A DNA stretch of 64,000 bases from Ascidia mentula (GCA_947561715.1 OX387197.1:8553001-8617000), one strand, 5' to 3'. Numbered from the stretch's first letter, positions 1 to 42,221 are shown. The notes: a model not told the origin generated them from the sequence alone. Numbers and translations: made by a program.

Positions 1-1845
1 GAGTTATTATTGTTAGTGTTGAAAGTTTTAGATTTAGATGTACTTTTAGAAGTAGCTACCATGAAAAGAAACAAAGCTTGGCTTCTTGTTCCTGATTTTA
101 TTTGTTTCCGAACACCTGGCAGTTTTTGCGCTGTATTGTTTTAACGACTGTGTGCGTTGCGTTTAACGTATTTGCCTGTAAGTCCTATTGAAAAGCTGTT
201 AAAAAGTACAACTTATAATTGAAACAAAATATGCTGTTGTTCTACAGCGAGCCATACAAATACCGAGGTTACTAAACCAAACACACTTTTGAGACTCAAG
301 CAACCGATGTATGAAAGAACTTTTTCAAAACAAGTAATTGCGCTTTTCATGGTTATGCGTTTGTTGAAAGGTGCATGTGTTTTTAAAGGATGTCAGTAAG
401 TACTATATTTAGGTTGAAGCGCTGTCGACGATGCACGTTGGCCGATACAACAGCACACTTGACATTTTTTGGATAGCGCACCTTCGATGCGACCCCTTTT
501 CTGCTCGTCAATAACAAACCCCCTGTCCACTTGTCAACTTGCGCCCAAAAAAACGAACCGAAAGGCTTTCACGCCAGGATGCGTTCCTCAAAACTTAAAC
601 GAATTAGTTGGTACTTGTCGGAAAACTTCAGTGGGCTTGACGCGTCGTTTTTTGCCATGTTGCACACCTATATGTTTTCCTACACCCCAGCTGCGTGTTA
701 CGGTTACCGGGCAATGCTCGCCAGTCGGTTACGAGTGGCCCTCGACGGGGCAACTGCGTGTTCTCCATTCTCGGTGACGTCCGGGCCGATATTGAGTGCT
801 TTTCTACTCGCCAAGAGTGGTGTTGAGCGTGGACCACGCAACACTCCGCTATTTCGAGAAACGATTTTGTCCGTTAACTTCGGCTTGGCTTATGTCATCA
901 AGATTTCGGTGGTCGAATTTTTCACTGCTGACACCGAAATCGCAACTCTGGTGCTTGCGCTTGTAACCCGCAGTGCTTTGTTCCACTTATTGCGCGAGCA
1001 GCTGTCTCGACGATTCCGCAGGTTCTGTTTCGCCGACTTTAACTTCGCGGGCGGTTTTGACCGTTGCGACGCGTTCCCCCCAGGAGGCCGCTTGCCTTTA
1101 AGTGACAGCTTGCGTCTCCCTGTTTAAACCGCTCGACCTCCCGAAACACAAGAATTGCATTAGGGGCAGTAACGACCGTAGCCATTAGCAGGGCCTGTGC
1201 TGGATTGCGCAGATTGACATTAACGGCGTGAGACAAGCGCCGATCGAAAAATCGACAAACCAATTGGTAAAACACCTCTATTTATTGTGCGACGCAAATT
1301 TATGACAAATCTCCCCACCCCAAAGATAAATGTCATTAAATATGCATCCGCACTTAAATTTTCCGTCAAGATGTTTTCTGTGACTCCTGTGTTGAAATGA
1401 AATAGTCGTGCCACATAGCAAGTCAAAAGTCTCGCCATGTCACAAACCGCATACATGGTGAAAGGACATTGATGATATCCAACATGGCCGGGTAGATCAC
1501 TTTCAGCGCTCGTTGCGCCTTTTACGCGACCGCGGGCATTTTTTCTTTTCGACGGCAATTTCGTATCCAGTCCTTCAAATCTCTGGACACAACAGTAGTA
1601 GTGAGCGCAACCTCCTACTTGCACCACTGCAGTGAAGGGGTTTGTGTTGCTATCAGTAATAGTTGAACATTTTGCATTCCCGCAGGTGACCATGATATAA
1701 GAATTTTCTCTGATTGACCAGCGTGAAAGATAGCTGTGATCGTTTAGTCGACCTGCATTTGGATTACTTGACGTTGTTAAAGAAAAGACGAGCAAACAGT
1801 TGTTAAGTGTTGTAAAGGAGAATTGCAAACGGTGTCAGTGCGAAG
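1..1845. other. 5' flank of the LAR phosphatase gene
   Basis: No exon with a recognisable protein was found here. Positions 1-420 are AT-rich. From about 420 to 1270 the DNA becomes CpG-rich and carries long chance reading frames on both strands that resemble no family I know. This stretch must hold the promoter and 5' untranslated region of the LAR gene, whose start codon is at 1846. I could not pick a TATA box or initiator with confidence. Confidence 0.5.
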
Positions 1846-31395
<29,550 letters not shown>

Positions 31396-33891
31396 AAAAC
31401 CTGCGATTCAACTCGACTGCGGACTCTGCCTGATTCTTCAAACGTGCTTCTGCGGCGAATTTGATCCATGGAAATGGATGGGGCCGAAAACCAATCTTGC
31501 TGTTGATCGGTCAACTTCATTTCCACATTCTTCCCCACGATCACCACCGACACTTTACCTATTATCAATTCGTTGAAGTTTTGCGTTCGCCTTCGGCAGG
31601 CCCGACCGGAAGGGCGCTCAGAGCAATGTTTGAAAACCGAAAGGACACACATTGCTCTTCCAGGTTTACTTATCGCGGCATTTTGAGCCCATATGACGCC
31701 CGAACGGCTTGCGGCTAACGTTTTTTACTGTGGAACCTATTTTGGGGTGAATATTTTCTTTTAGTCTTCCGCCACGTGCTTCTCGGTCCCAGTTGCGGCG
31801 TGTGACGCAAAAACAAGCGATCAGCGTTGGCAAAACATAGCACGTGAGACGCGCGTTCCTTTCCAAAACGCTCCCTGTAGCACTTACCTTTCTTTGCTTT
31901 TAGACTTAGTGTCACCCATGACACGTCATCAATGATGACGCCATCGCATATTAGAATCATGCCCGACGGACGCATTTTTGCGCGTTTAGTGATAGTGAGA
32001 CGAGTGTCCGTATTTATTTCTGCAAAAGTTCGCCTTGCCAAACCATCCGAATTGTGGCAAATCCCCGGTTGTTGTCGCGGGGTCGACGATGGCAAAACTG
32101 CGTTTGTTTAACGTGTTGTCAACTATTTCACTACATGTTATGAACTTTGTTGTGCGCAATTGATGACGTACGGTATTTTGTTGTTGTTGTTGCTTGTTGT
32201 CTTCGCATTCGTAATAATAAAATGCACCGTGTTGTGGATTGTTATGTACGCATTTATTACGATAAAAACTCGATGTCATTTAGGACAGAACATATGTGTC
32301 CCATTTTGGGGACCTGAAATAAAATGACTTTTCAACTGACTCTGAATTTAACCTCGTCAGTTGTTTATATCGTTAACGTGTGGGGCAGGGTTGGAAACCT
32401 CTCGAATTTTTAGGGAATTCCCTATATTTTCGCAGATGCATGACGGTTTTTTAGGTAACATTTTGCAAGGGAGTTTGCGCATAGATGTGTTGCGTTACCG
32501 AAAGCGTAATGTGCGCATTTCACATTTGATTATATTTACCTTGGTGGCGAGACAGGTATTAAATATCAAATTTTAATTAATGTCTGCCGGTTGTTTACGT
32601 TTTGCATGGGCCACTATTAAATTGCAACCTATTTATACCGCAAGAAAAATATCCCAATTTTTGTTCTACGCCAAAAATATATTTACACCTGGGAAACTAC
32701 ATAGAAACGTAACAAGGGCACAGGAAGTTGCATCTTTACAATACCGAACAATGTCAACGTGTTTAATAACAACGGCAAAAATGAGGTAATGAGGTAAACA
32801 TAAACAAAATTTTTTAGTTTCACCGTGAATTTTGCCAAAAAGTTATGATTATGTTTGATTAGGACAACACAAAAATCAAATGCGATTATCAGCTGACGTT
32901 ATGTGATTGACGCGTTGGCAACCTCTGACATAAAGCATCTGTCATGACATTTAGTTACTATGAGGAGACCGCGGTAACTTACGTTAGTATGCTTCGTATC
33001 AGCCTGTACATCTGCAAGATATCAGGAGCTGTCGCTTGAGTTTGGCATGTCGATAGCATACGGAGATATCAATGTCCGCAAAGACGCAGATGCACCTTTA
33101 TTGTAGCTCATTAATTGCCGGATTGTTGTTCACGCATTGCGGGACTATTAAAAATATTTAAATGCGTTTTTGCGTCCAATGAAGGGAAAAGATAATTACG
33201 GCACGTGTTACTCACTGTGTTAGGATTATAAATAATTGTGGATTTGTCAGACAAAGTTTACTATTAATACATGCCACGCAGCTAGTTTGGTTTCTGGTGA
33301 GGCTTCGACTTGTGGTTACCCGTTTCTCCAGGTCGTCACAACCAACGTACTTTATGTGATGGTGATTTGCGTAACCTTCAGCCTGAGGCAAAATATTTCA
33401 GAAGTTGCAATCAACTTTTTTCTCCCGGGGCAAGGTAAAAACGTGTTCTATAGTTTTGAAAACGATTTTTCAAGAAATCATGATTGCGAAGCACTTCCCG
33501 GCTTTAAATATCCCTAACTTTTTTGTCGCGTCACCTTGTCCATAAACAAGTTATCCTATATAACGTACCCCTACAGAGAAGCTGGGAACATGGTTAAGTC
33601 ACGATGCAATGTCACGTCGCCAAAAACCAATGGCTGAGTTTCATGCGAAATTTTGCGTTTTTACCTAAATAAACAGCAAAGTAAAGAACTAAAAATAATT
33701 CAGATAGATTTACTTAAACAAGATGACTTCAATACGGGTAGTGTGAACAGTTTGTAACAAAATATGTAGGTTAACGTTAACGCAAAAATTAAGTCACCGC
33801 AAACGATACATTTAACAACTTTTTTATTGATTTGACGATTCTTGTTTTTACCTGTCGATTGTTTGGTGTTTAGGCAACGATCACTAAGAAA
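31396..33891. other. LAR 3' UTR and intergenic stretch before the transporter
   Basis: The first 0.9 kb is the likely LAR 3' untranslated region, ending near the AATAAA signals at 32216 and 32318. The rest is AT-rich with no coding exon I can support. Just upstream of the transporter start, a pyrimidine-rich acceptor ending TTTAG lies at about 33869-33873, 18 nt before the ATG. It could serve cis- or trans-splicing. Confidence 0.5.
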
Positions 33892-36280
33892 ATGATGGAT
33901 AAAATTAATTCGGGCTTGTGCATCTTTTTAATCGTTCTTACACAGATATCGATTTGGGTGCCAATGGGCCTTACCCTCACAGCACTAAATCCAACGGCAT
34001 CTGTTTTGAAAAGTTTTGTGAACGAATCGTTTCGGGTGAGTGCTTTTCCTGTTGTTGAAGATTTTCCCTAAAAAGTGTATGAATATTATCCATAATCATT
34101 GATTTAGGTGAGATATCATGCATCAGCTACTGAAGAATCGATGTCGTTGGTCATAACTCTCGGTCAAGCGGTTTTAATAGCTGGCTCAGCTATTGGAGCA
34201 TTGTCTGTTCGGTTTTGGCTGAATCTATTCAGGTGGGTTAATTACCAAACTACAAAACTTGTTAAGATATGACGAACAAAGTGTTTAACATAATTAGTCG
34301 TATCCGTAAACTATATGTTATAATGCAAGACAGGAAATCAACAATACTTAAAGAATAACCTGTAAAGCGAGATATTTGAAAGCATAATATGGTTTCTATG
34401 GGGGTTCCTCTAAATATACCGGGTTGGCAGGGTTGTCCGGGTCGGCAGGGTTGGCAGGGTGGTCCGGGTCAGCAGGGTTGGCAGGGTTGGCAGGGTGGTC
34501 CGGGTCGGCATGGTTGACAGGGTTAACAGGGAAATGCAGGATTTCCGCGTACCTCTAAATATGACAGGTCGGCAGGGTTGGCAGGGTGGTCCGGGTTGGC
34601 ATGGTTTACTTGAAAAACAAAAATTATTTACTTATCTACACTGCAAACACTACAAACACTACCTACAACCCTGTCAGCTCCTAAAAGCATGCCCTGCATA
34701 CCGTATTACCTGGCCAACCCTGCCAACCCGGACAACCCTGCCGACCCGGACAACCCTGCCTACCCGGTATATTTAGAGGAACCGGTTTCGATGTACCGAA
34801 CACAAAGTTTGTCGAAACCTTTGAATTTAAACTAATTATACATTCGTTTCATTGCAGTCGAAGAACTGTGATGATCATCGTTCATTCGACATCTTTGCTC
34901 TCCGCAGTCCTCATGTCCGCAGTCGCATTCTTATCTCAATCTTATGAAGCTCTGATCCTTGGTCGCTTCATTGGTGGACTTGCAAGAGGTTTGGGATTCA
35001 ATGTTGGACCTTTGTTCGTTGCAGAGATATGTAACAGAAAGACGCTTGCTTTGTACCAAAGCATGCCTGGTTGGATTCTTCTTTTTAGCGGTGCCCTTGG
35101 CAACGCACTGGGACATCCGTCTGTTTTGGGAGGACCGAGCACTTGGCCTGTAGTGTTGGGATTGCCTGGCGTTGTTTCTGTGGTGTATTTGCTATCTCTT
35201 CCGTGGATACCAAACACCTTGACGTGCCTTATGAATCCAGAGGGTTGCGACTCCAATGCAAATCAAACAGCACAGATTTCATCCATAAACTTGCTTAGAA
35301 AACTGAGGTGTGGTACCGAACAGGAAGTCTCCGAAGAACATGAAATCCTTAAAGCGGAAGTGGATGCAGATCTGCACGTTGAGAAAGCATCAGTCAAACA
35401 GATTGTATCCATTGGAAAATATCGCCGTCAGTTAATAGCCGCCGTTTTTCTTCAGTTTTCTTTTCAAGCTTGTGGAGAGCAGGTTGTGTTGCAATACACC
35501 AATGTGCTTTTCGAGGAAACTGGTGCAAACCCAGAACACTCGACATTTTTCACAATAGGTAAGCACACTGGGTTGCATTTCGCACTAACATACCTGCTGA
35601 AAATGTGAAACATAAATTTTAAAATTTAATGTAAATTTTAAGGAATCTTCGGACTGATGGCAGTTGCAACAATGTTAGGTACACCGTTGCTCAGCAAATT
35701 TGGAGGACGAAAAATGCTTATTGCCGGATTGTCTGTGTGCTCTGTTGGAATTATCCTTCTGATTGTGTCATCAGTCACAAGCAAGCACATTCCAAACATG
35801 ACGTACGTGGGAATAGCTGCCATGGCCATCCTAATTATAGGAATAGCAGTGGGACCCCTTCTGACAATCGCTTCTCTTCCATCCGAAATTACAAGCCAAA
35901 TCATTCGACCCAACGCAATGTGGTTAAGTGGAGCTGTCTTTTGGATATCTGGTGCCGGAATAGCTTTCATATTCCCTTACTCCATTGAGGCCTGGGGCGG
36001 TTATGCTTATGCGCCGTTTTTATTTCTAGTCATTTTTGAGGTATATATACTCATATATGAATGCAGTATGGCGTGACTTCCGCTTTCAGTTGGCCATTGC
36101 TAACACGTCATTTTAATTACCTTGCAGATCGTCTTCGTGTTTTTTTTCATTCCGGAGACGTCCAACAAATCTGCCCTGGCGGTGCAAAACTACTTTGAGA
36201 AAGGGAAAACCATTTTCGAAACTAAAAGCACCCCCGATCCCGAAACCACGTGCTATGAGAACCCTCATGCAATAGCCTGA
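33892..36280 (+). CDS. MFS sugar-transporter-like membrane protein (SLC2/GLUT type)
   Basis: Five exons, 33892-34035, 34108-34232, 34858-35558, 35643-36040 and 36128-36280, join to 1521 nt (506 residues), a normal GLUT length, with about twelve hydrophobic segments. Family marks seen: LGRFIGGLARGLGFNVGPLFVAE (split as GRFIGG and GPLFVAE) after TM4, KFGGRKMLIAG after TM8, GPLLTIASLPSEI in the second half, and FIPETSNKS after TM12, equivalent to the GLUT PETKG. Key differences: the TM7 sugar-selectivity motif QxSGxN is not present (reads FQACGEQ), and the PESPR motif after TM6 is degenerate (IPNTLTC). It probably moves a small solute across a membrane, but the substrate cannot be stated. Signature loss suggests a divergent lineage-specific member. 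No strict vertebrate orthologue is claimed. Confidence 0.85.
34403..34783. mobile_element. 381-bp non-autonomous element with perfect 22-bp terminal inverted repeats
   Basis: Inside transporter intron 2, the left end 34403-34424 (GGTTCCTCTAAATATACCGG then GT) is the exact reverse complement of the right end 34762-34783. Inside the ends, arrays of a GGGTTGGCAGGGT/GGTCCGGGT-type minisatellite run inward as G-rich on the left and C-rich on the right, extending the imperfect inverted repeat to about 50 bp. A second CCTCTAAATATGACAGG copy lies internally near 34552. The flanks GGTTTCTATG (34391-34400) and GGTTTCGATG (34784-34793) may be a diverged target-site duplication. There is no transposase. 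It resembles a MITE with satellite-like ends. Confidence 0.75.
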
Positions 36281-37911
36281 ACAGGATCTGCGTTTATTAC
36301 AATACGCGTTCCACTTGTTCTTTTATTGCTTTGTTCATAAATCAGTCTATCGGTCTATTACATGTTCAATTCGGTTTTATATTATCGCTGTGGCAAGACA
36401 CTGCTACTGTAACATACGTCAGATAAACCAGTACTTGTATTGCGTAATGCATTGCACAAGTGTTGCAAACCACATACCACATACAACCCATTGCAAACCA
36501 CATATATACCAACGTAAGGCCTCGTTTGCAGCATTGCACAAGCATTTGCAAGCCCGTTACCATAGGCATTGGATATTTCGCAACTTCCGACCCAAGTGTA
36601 AACATAATTCTATAAGGAGACCCAAATGATTTATCCATCGAATGTTCTCCAGTAAAGTGATTCATTCAACATCTTGTTTACCACATAAAATGTTCTCCAA
36701 TGCTTATGTCACACCACACATTTGTTCTTGTATTATATTAACCCAAGTGATGTATAGCGGCACGTGACTAAACCAACCAAATAAGCTTCCGATAGTCCAA
36801 GTATGGATAGTCATGTGCGCCTGTTAATTGGGCTCTTTGTATTCGGCTCGACTCTATACTCTATTCAGAATGATCGTCCTATATCCTTGATCTTCTATTC
36901 GGTGACAAGACACTGCTATTATTATTGAGACTCTACAAGCTATTCGCCGGCTTGGGATTTATTCCCACAGCTTGGTAATAAACTGTTTATTCGGATCCAA
37001 CCGTTTGCTGGTGAAACCGACAGAAAGACAGATCGACAGATTTTGGATCAACAATTATTGAGACTCACGCGTTAGCGCCATCGAAGCCACAGTTAAGAGT
37101 TGGTCTACTGCAATACAATAGGTAAACCCTTACACTATCTACACTGAGACTCAACAAGCTATTCTCCGTCTTGTTAATTTATGCGAAATAATACAAGTTT
37201 ATTCGAATATAAAACGTTTGTCAGTGAATCCTGCAAAGTGGAAGTCTGGTGAGATATTCAGGCAATTACTCGATCGGACTCACTGCGCCTGCGTCATAAG
37301 GTTCTTTGCCAGAATTGTTAAGTGACCAATTTGTGAATTTTAATATATTTTCAAACTATGACGCTACATGAATCACTGGAAAGCAGTTTAATCGTAATAA
37401 ACTGTTTATATGTAATCAAATACGCCACTTTTGCATGGGTTTGACTTATGGAAGGGTTAAAGAAAAACATACAAAAGTATTATCGATGCAGGTTGTAGTT
37501 TGGCAAATAAATGCAAACATCCCTTGTGAGTCGCCCAAATCTTTACTCCAGACAAAAAACCTTATTTTCGAAGATTTCTATTTTTCGACATTACGGTTCT
37601 CGAAATCACTCAACCCAGACATGCATTTCGCGCCAGTTTTTTCCCTCGAGTCAAATAGTTTTGCAAGAAAGAATGGCAATTTCTTGATTGGGTTGCGTGG
37701 CCGATCTCATTTTCGTTTTACGTTGGGCTTGTGTTACTTCGGACATTATTTGATCGATCTATGTTGTGTTGTGCTGTGTTTATTTTTTCTTTTATCGTCT
37801 CGCTTAAAGATAAGAAGGACGTAGGATTTCCACTAACAAAGACCTTGTGTTTTTAGGTTTATTTTGGTTTTGTTAACTCTGTAGCATATTGTTTGTTTGT
37901 TTGTCGTCGAA
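36281..37911. other. Intergenic stretch with diverged tandem repeats
   Basis: This contains the transporter 3' UTR and NASP 5' flank. Short repeats are visible: GCAAACCACATA occurs at about 36467 and 36493, and a longer diverged unit starting GAGACTC.ACAAGCTATTC occurs at 36927 and 37145, each followed by a TTTATTCG segment and a CGTTTG segment. A further GAGACTC lies at about 37051. TAATAAACTGTTTAT occurs near 36976 and 37397. No coding exon is supported. Confidence 0.45.
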
Positions 37912-40900
37912 ATGGTTGTGGATGCTGCTGCTGCTGCTTCAGTTGATCAAAAAAATGAAGAAAAGGATCCAAGGTTTGTCCCAACTCCTATTTGACAACT
38001 AGACTGAAAAAAATGTCATGCGCAGAGGATTTATCGTCCGCGCAATTAACGATCGCCGAAACGAAATCCTCGCGTAAAAAAAACAAAATTTCCAATCTGG
38101 TTTGACTACAATTATTTCTCGCTTGTGTTGTTGTATATTAGAATTGTTACGTTTTTGTAATTTCTTTTTAGTCCCGAAGAACTTGAGACAGAGTACAACT
38201 TGAACATAGCCAATGGAAAAAAGAACCTGTTATGTGGAGATTTTCCTGAAGCTGTGGCTTGCTTTCAAGCTGCATGCTCATTGCAGTAAGTTAATGAGAT
38301 CATCATATGCCCATTGCACATGCATTGTGTGTAACCAACAATGCTTAGTTGTTAACTTGTAGTTAAATATTTTTGTGCTAAGATTAGATTTGTTATACAA
38401 GTAATTAACTAACAAATCCACATCATATCAATTTTTGAAATGCAGAAAAATTGTGTCAGCAGGATAATTCCAATTTTAACATAAAAATACAGGTCTGAAA
38501 GGTTTGGTGAAACTTCCCATGAATGTGCTGAAGTTTTCTATCTTTATGGTCGAGCTTTGCTGGAGTTAGCTCGTGTTGAGAATGGTGTTCTTGGCAATGC
38601 TCTTAAAGGAGGTTGGTTAACTACTTCTAACAGGTGTAACCTAGACTGGATAAAATGTTGAAAAAACGTTGCATTGTCTGCACAAACAACAATCATCAAA
38701 ATTGTTCAAACTTGGGCTAACTATGTTTGTATTGGTTTGAACATTTTGTTAAAGCTGCTTGGCATGTAACCCATGTAAATTTCAACCTCCAAAAGGACCT
38801 CCTTATTAATTATAATTGTTTGTTTTGTTGTTTGCACAGTTCCAGAAACTGAAGACTCATCAGAGTCTGAATCTGAAGAAGTTCAGTTTGAAAAAACCAA
38901 GAAACTACCTGGTTTGTTATATTAATTTCATTTTTTATGCATAAAATTCATTCATTTGTTTATGCTCTTTTCTCTTTATGTGATATTTTTGTAGAATGAT
39001 TGCAATTAATGTGTGTAGCTATTGTACATTAATGGAGTAATGTAATATGAAATGTGTTGTAGTTTTGCAGTAAGTGTGTGGTACCTGCTTTCAAGTAACA
39101 CAAGACAATTTTTTACTCTAAAAGTTTCATGTAGTAATTTGGGCATAAACAGAACTTAAACGTATGTATTTGATGCTAAAAGCAACTGAAAGGCAGCAAC
39201 TGAGACAAGATGTTGAAGCTGCCATGGCAACAGAAACAGAAGATGGTGATGACACCCAAGATGAGGATGAGAAAAAGACTGAAGATAACAATGCAGAGAA
39301 AAAAACAGAAGAAAAAACAGAAGAGAAACCAGAAGAGAAGAAAGAGCAAGAAGAGCAGATGGAAACTGATGTGAAAGGTTGTCAACTTCATTCTTGTCCC
39401 AAAATCACAATTTGTGCCTTTCAGTTTGAAAGTCCGTTTTGAGTTGCTCACAGTGTGTTTTGTGTGTTGCACCATGGGTTTTGAATTATTCTTATGTTAC
39501 TTGAAAGTGGTTGCCATGCATCAAATGTGTGTTGCCGTGGTGTGTGTTTTATATTTACACACATGTGTGAAAGGTTTGGGAAGACTTGTTCGTGAGGTGA
39601 CGGATCGTTTTATCTCGACTGGCACAGTTGCTCATGCTGGGCGCAAGCAACTGTTTGGTAAATGTTGCATTTTGTTATGTGTTAAACCAGTGCTACTCAA
39701 ACTTGCATGCAACACACCGGTTGCACTTTTTTTTGACATACAATGCACCTGTTAAGAGAATATATGTTGCATCATGATGTACACATGTTGTTGTGTCCGA
39801 AATTCCTGATTCTAATTTTGTCTGTATGCTGAAACTTTTAAAAGTTTTTTTTGGTGCGATATTATGAGTCGAACCATGCTGATCATTGTGTTTATTGTAA
39901 AACGGAGAAAAGTTATCTGACTGCGTGCTTGCCACAATTTGAGTAGCACTGTAGTAAATCTGTTAACACGGTGAAATTATATATACCTAAACTGTGCAAT
40001 TGGGTGTGCTGTAACACAAAAATCCTGCATTATAGAAAAAACTTTGGAAACTGTAAAGGAGGAGAAATCGCAAACAGATGAAAAGGAAAAAGGTTTGATA
40101 TTTCTGTTGTTTTTGTTTGCATTTGTTTAATACCTGAAGTGTTTCAGAAAAAGCTGTAGATCCGGTTAAAGAAGAGGCTGGACCAAGTGAATCTGAAGAA
40201 AAGACAAAGACCACAAATACAGAAGATGAAGACCCTGATGATATTCCCAACATGCAACTGGCCTGGGAAATGCTGGAACTTGCAAAAGTTTTGTACAAAA
40301 AGTAAATTGTTAAAAGTCTGACCAGATTGCAAAATCTAAATACAATTTTATTATATTACAGAAAACCCAAAAGTGACGAAAGCACTTTGCATGTGGCTCA
40401 GTGTCATTTAAAACTTGGAGAACTTGGACTTGAAATTGAAAACTATTCCCAAGCAATTGGTGATTTTCTTGAGTGTCTAGTGCTACACAAGGTAATTCCT
40501 TGGCAGTACATTTTAAACAACAGCTTCAGCAAAGCAGTTTTTCAGGAACTTCTCTCAAAACATGACAGAAGACTTGCAGAAACTCATTACAGTTTGGGTT
40601 TGGCATACAGCTTCCATCAACGTTATGACAACGCGTTGGAACACTACAATGCAGCACTTGGTGTTTTAGAAGCAAGAGTTGGTAATTTGTAGTTTAATTG
40701 TTTTTAGTTGGTTATGGAGACACGACTGTTCCTGGTTTCTGTGTGATACTGCAAAGAAAAATGAGTTTTAAAGTAGTTTTCCAATCTGAATGTGTAAAAT
40801 GTTTATTTAAAAAAGGCAACCAAACTTTTACAAATATTTTTTAAATGGTTGCAACCCATGTTTTTGTTGTTTTTGTTACAGCGGCAGGATTAAACGGAAA

Positions 40901-42221
40901 ATTGTTATCTTGAATTTTATCAGTGGTTATGCACATTTTCTTGTGTTTGCTTAGATTTCCTTAATGAGCAGATCAATGAAAATGATCGCAAACAAGAGAA
41001 AAATGAGGAGACAATGGAAGAATGTGCAGAGATTGGTGAAATAAATCAACTTATTCCCGACATTAATTCCAAGGTTCTTACTATTTAAAAGTATATGTAC
41101 AGTCTTAAATGTGGGTAAAGTTTTGCAAACTCTGTTTAAAACTGCTGTTGCTAACCTGTGAGCCACGGGTAACCATTGACAATGTCTGAAATAATTGTTT
41201 GGTTTTACAATATCTGATGTCAACCTGGTTTGTAAGTACGGTACGGTGGCAGTTGTTGTTCTAATAGCTTAAAATGGTTGGTAATCGTTGGGTAAAAAGT
41301 AAAATTATAAGAGCCATAAATTTCAATATGGATACTTAATTAGATTGAGGATGTAATGCTAATGAAGAAACAAGAGGGGAGAATGACTGGGTCCCCTTTT
41401 CAACAATCACCCTCCGTTGGTGAAACATCATCTGGTTTTGCCGCTCCCTCAACTGACAAAGTGTGCGCTGTGGTATAAAAAAAATGTTTTTATGTAGGCT
41501 TTCTTGAGATTATTAGCAATTTATCACAGATTCCAATAAGGAAGGCTTCAGACTCTGCAGCACCACCAGCTGGACAGCAGACTAACGATATCAGTCATCT
41601 GGTTCGGCGAAAGGTGGTGCGATATGAAGTGGTTAAATTTTTTAAACTGTTAAACATTACATGGATTAAGAATATTTTCCTGCACCCATTTACACCTATC
41701 CTGACTAAATATGCACCACCAAAATATTGTAGATAATTTATCAACAAGGTATTCACAATTTAATTGAAAATGATCACCTGTGTTTAGCGTTCAGCTCCTG
41801 CAGATGATACGAGTCCTAAAAAGATGAAGACTGATAGTGAGACTAATGGGACCAACACCAATGGAACTAATGGATGCAGTGGTGATGCTACCAAGGTAGA
41901 TATTAACAATACTGACTAATAAACTCCTGCCCAGTAATTGTTGTCGTTATGTTGGCCATCCAAAAATAAAATTACAAATTTCGCCAATATCGTGGGCATT
42001 TGAAATACTCTCTTGTGCATTATATAACTACAGTCTTCTTTTATATCCAATGTCTATTATCTGCCCAACAAATAAATCATTGCTCCAGTGAGTCTAATTA
42101 CAAAACAAGACACCTGCTTTTGTATTTTTGTCTGTTTTTTTAGGTGGTGAAGACGGCCGCCGAGTTGAAAGAGGATCTCAAGACCGAAGGCAATACCAAC
42201 GGGGTGGCGATGGAAAACTGA
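37912..42221 (+). CDS. NASP: NASP, TPR-containing histone H3-H4 chaperone
   Basis: Fourteen exons: 37912-37973, 38172-38285, 38493-38611, 38840-38911, 39153-39377, 40036-40092, 40148-40301, 40362-40491, 40546-40681, 40955-41073, 41344-41472, 41530-41613, 41788-41895 and 42144-42221. They join to 1587 nt (528 residues). NASP binds H3-H4 dimers in the nucleus and buffers the soluble pool. Residues 21-98 form TPR1 ([41 protein letters not shown], as in human NASP). An acidic Glu/Lys-rich insert (about 99-245) interrupts TPR2, as in the family. TPRs then continue ([41 protein letters not shown]) to about 356. [10 protein letters not shown] and a basic SPKKMKTD nuclear signal lie near the C-terminus. 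A candidate in-frame cassette exon lies at 39574-39657. Confidence 0.93.
39574..39657 (+). CDS. Candidate 84-nt cassette exon of NASP
   Basis: This stretch has an acceptor ending GTGTGAAAG and a donor GTAAAT. It is 84 nt, phase 1 at both ends, and open ([20 protein letters not shown] and HAGRKQLF), so including or skipping it keeps the NASP frame. It lies in the acidic insert region, where vertebrates splice somatic and testis forms differently. The encoded peptide is not acidic and I recognise no motif. The acceptor has a poor pyrimidine tract, so it may be chance. Confidence 0.3.
39688..39951. mobile_element. hAT-like MITE in a NASP intron
   Basis: A 264-bp segment begins CAGTGCTACTCAAA and ends with its exact reverse complement, TTTGAGTAGCACTG. 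CAGTG..TCTCAA-type ends of about 14-16 bp are typical of hAT superfamily elements. The 8-bp flanks (TGTTAAAC and TAGTAAAT) match at only five positions, so a target duplication is weak. No transposase is encoded. It lies between NASP exons 39153-39377 and 40036-40092. Confidence 0.6.

Noticed and set aside
531..1127. 198-codon + strand open frame upstream of LAR
   Set aside because: Low resemblance to anything, overlaps other frames, and has no splice signals linking it to LAR exon 1.
1220..1828. 202-codon open frame on the minus strand, ending near the LAR start codon
   Set aside because: No domain, no family resemblance, and CpG-rich DNA gives long chance frames. It overlaps the LAR 5' region, and several similar frames lie nearby on both strands.
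34459..34776. 105-codon frame of repeated RVGRV
   Set aside because: It translates the minisatellite arms of the 34403-34783 element.
39414..39755. 113-codon + strand frame
   Set aside because: It spans a NASP intron and the hAT-like ends; only the 39574-39657 segment in another frame could be an exon.
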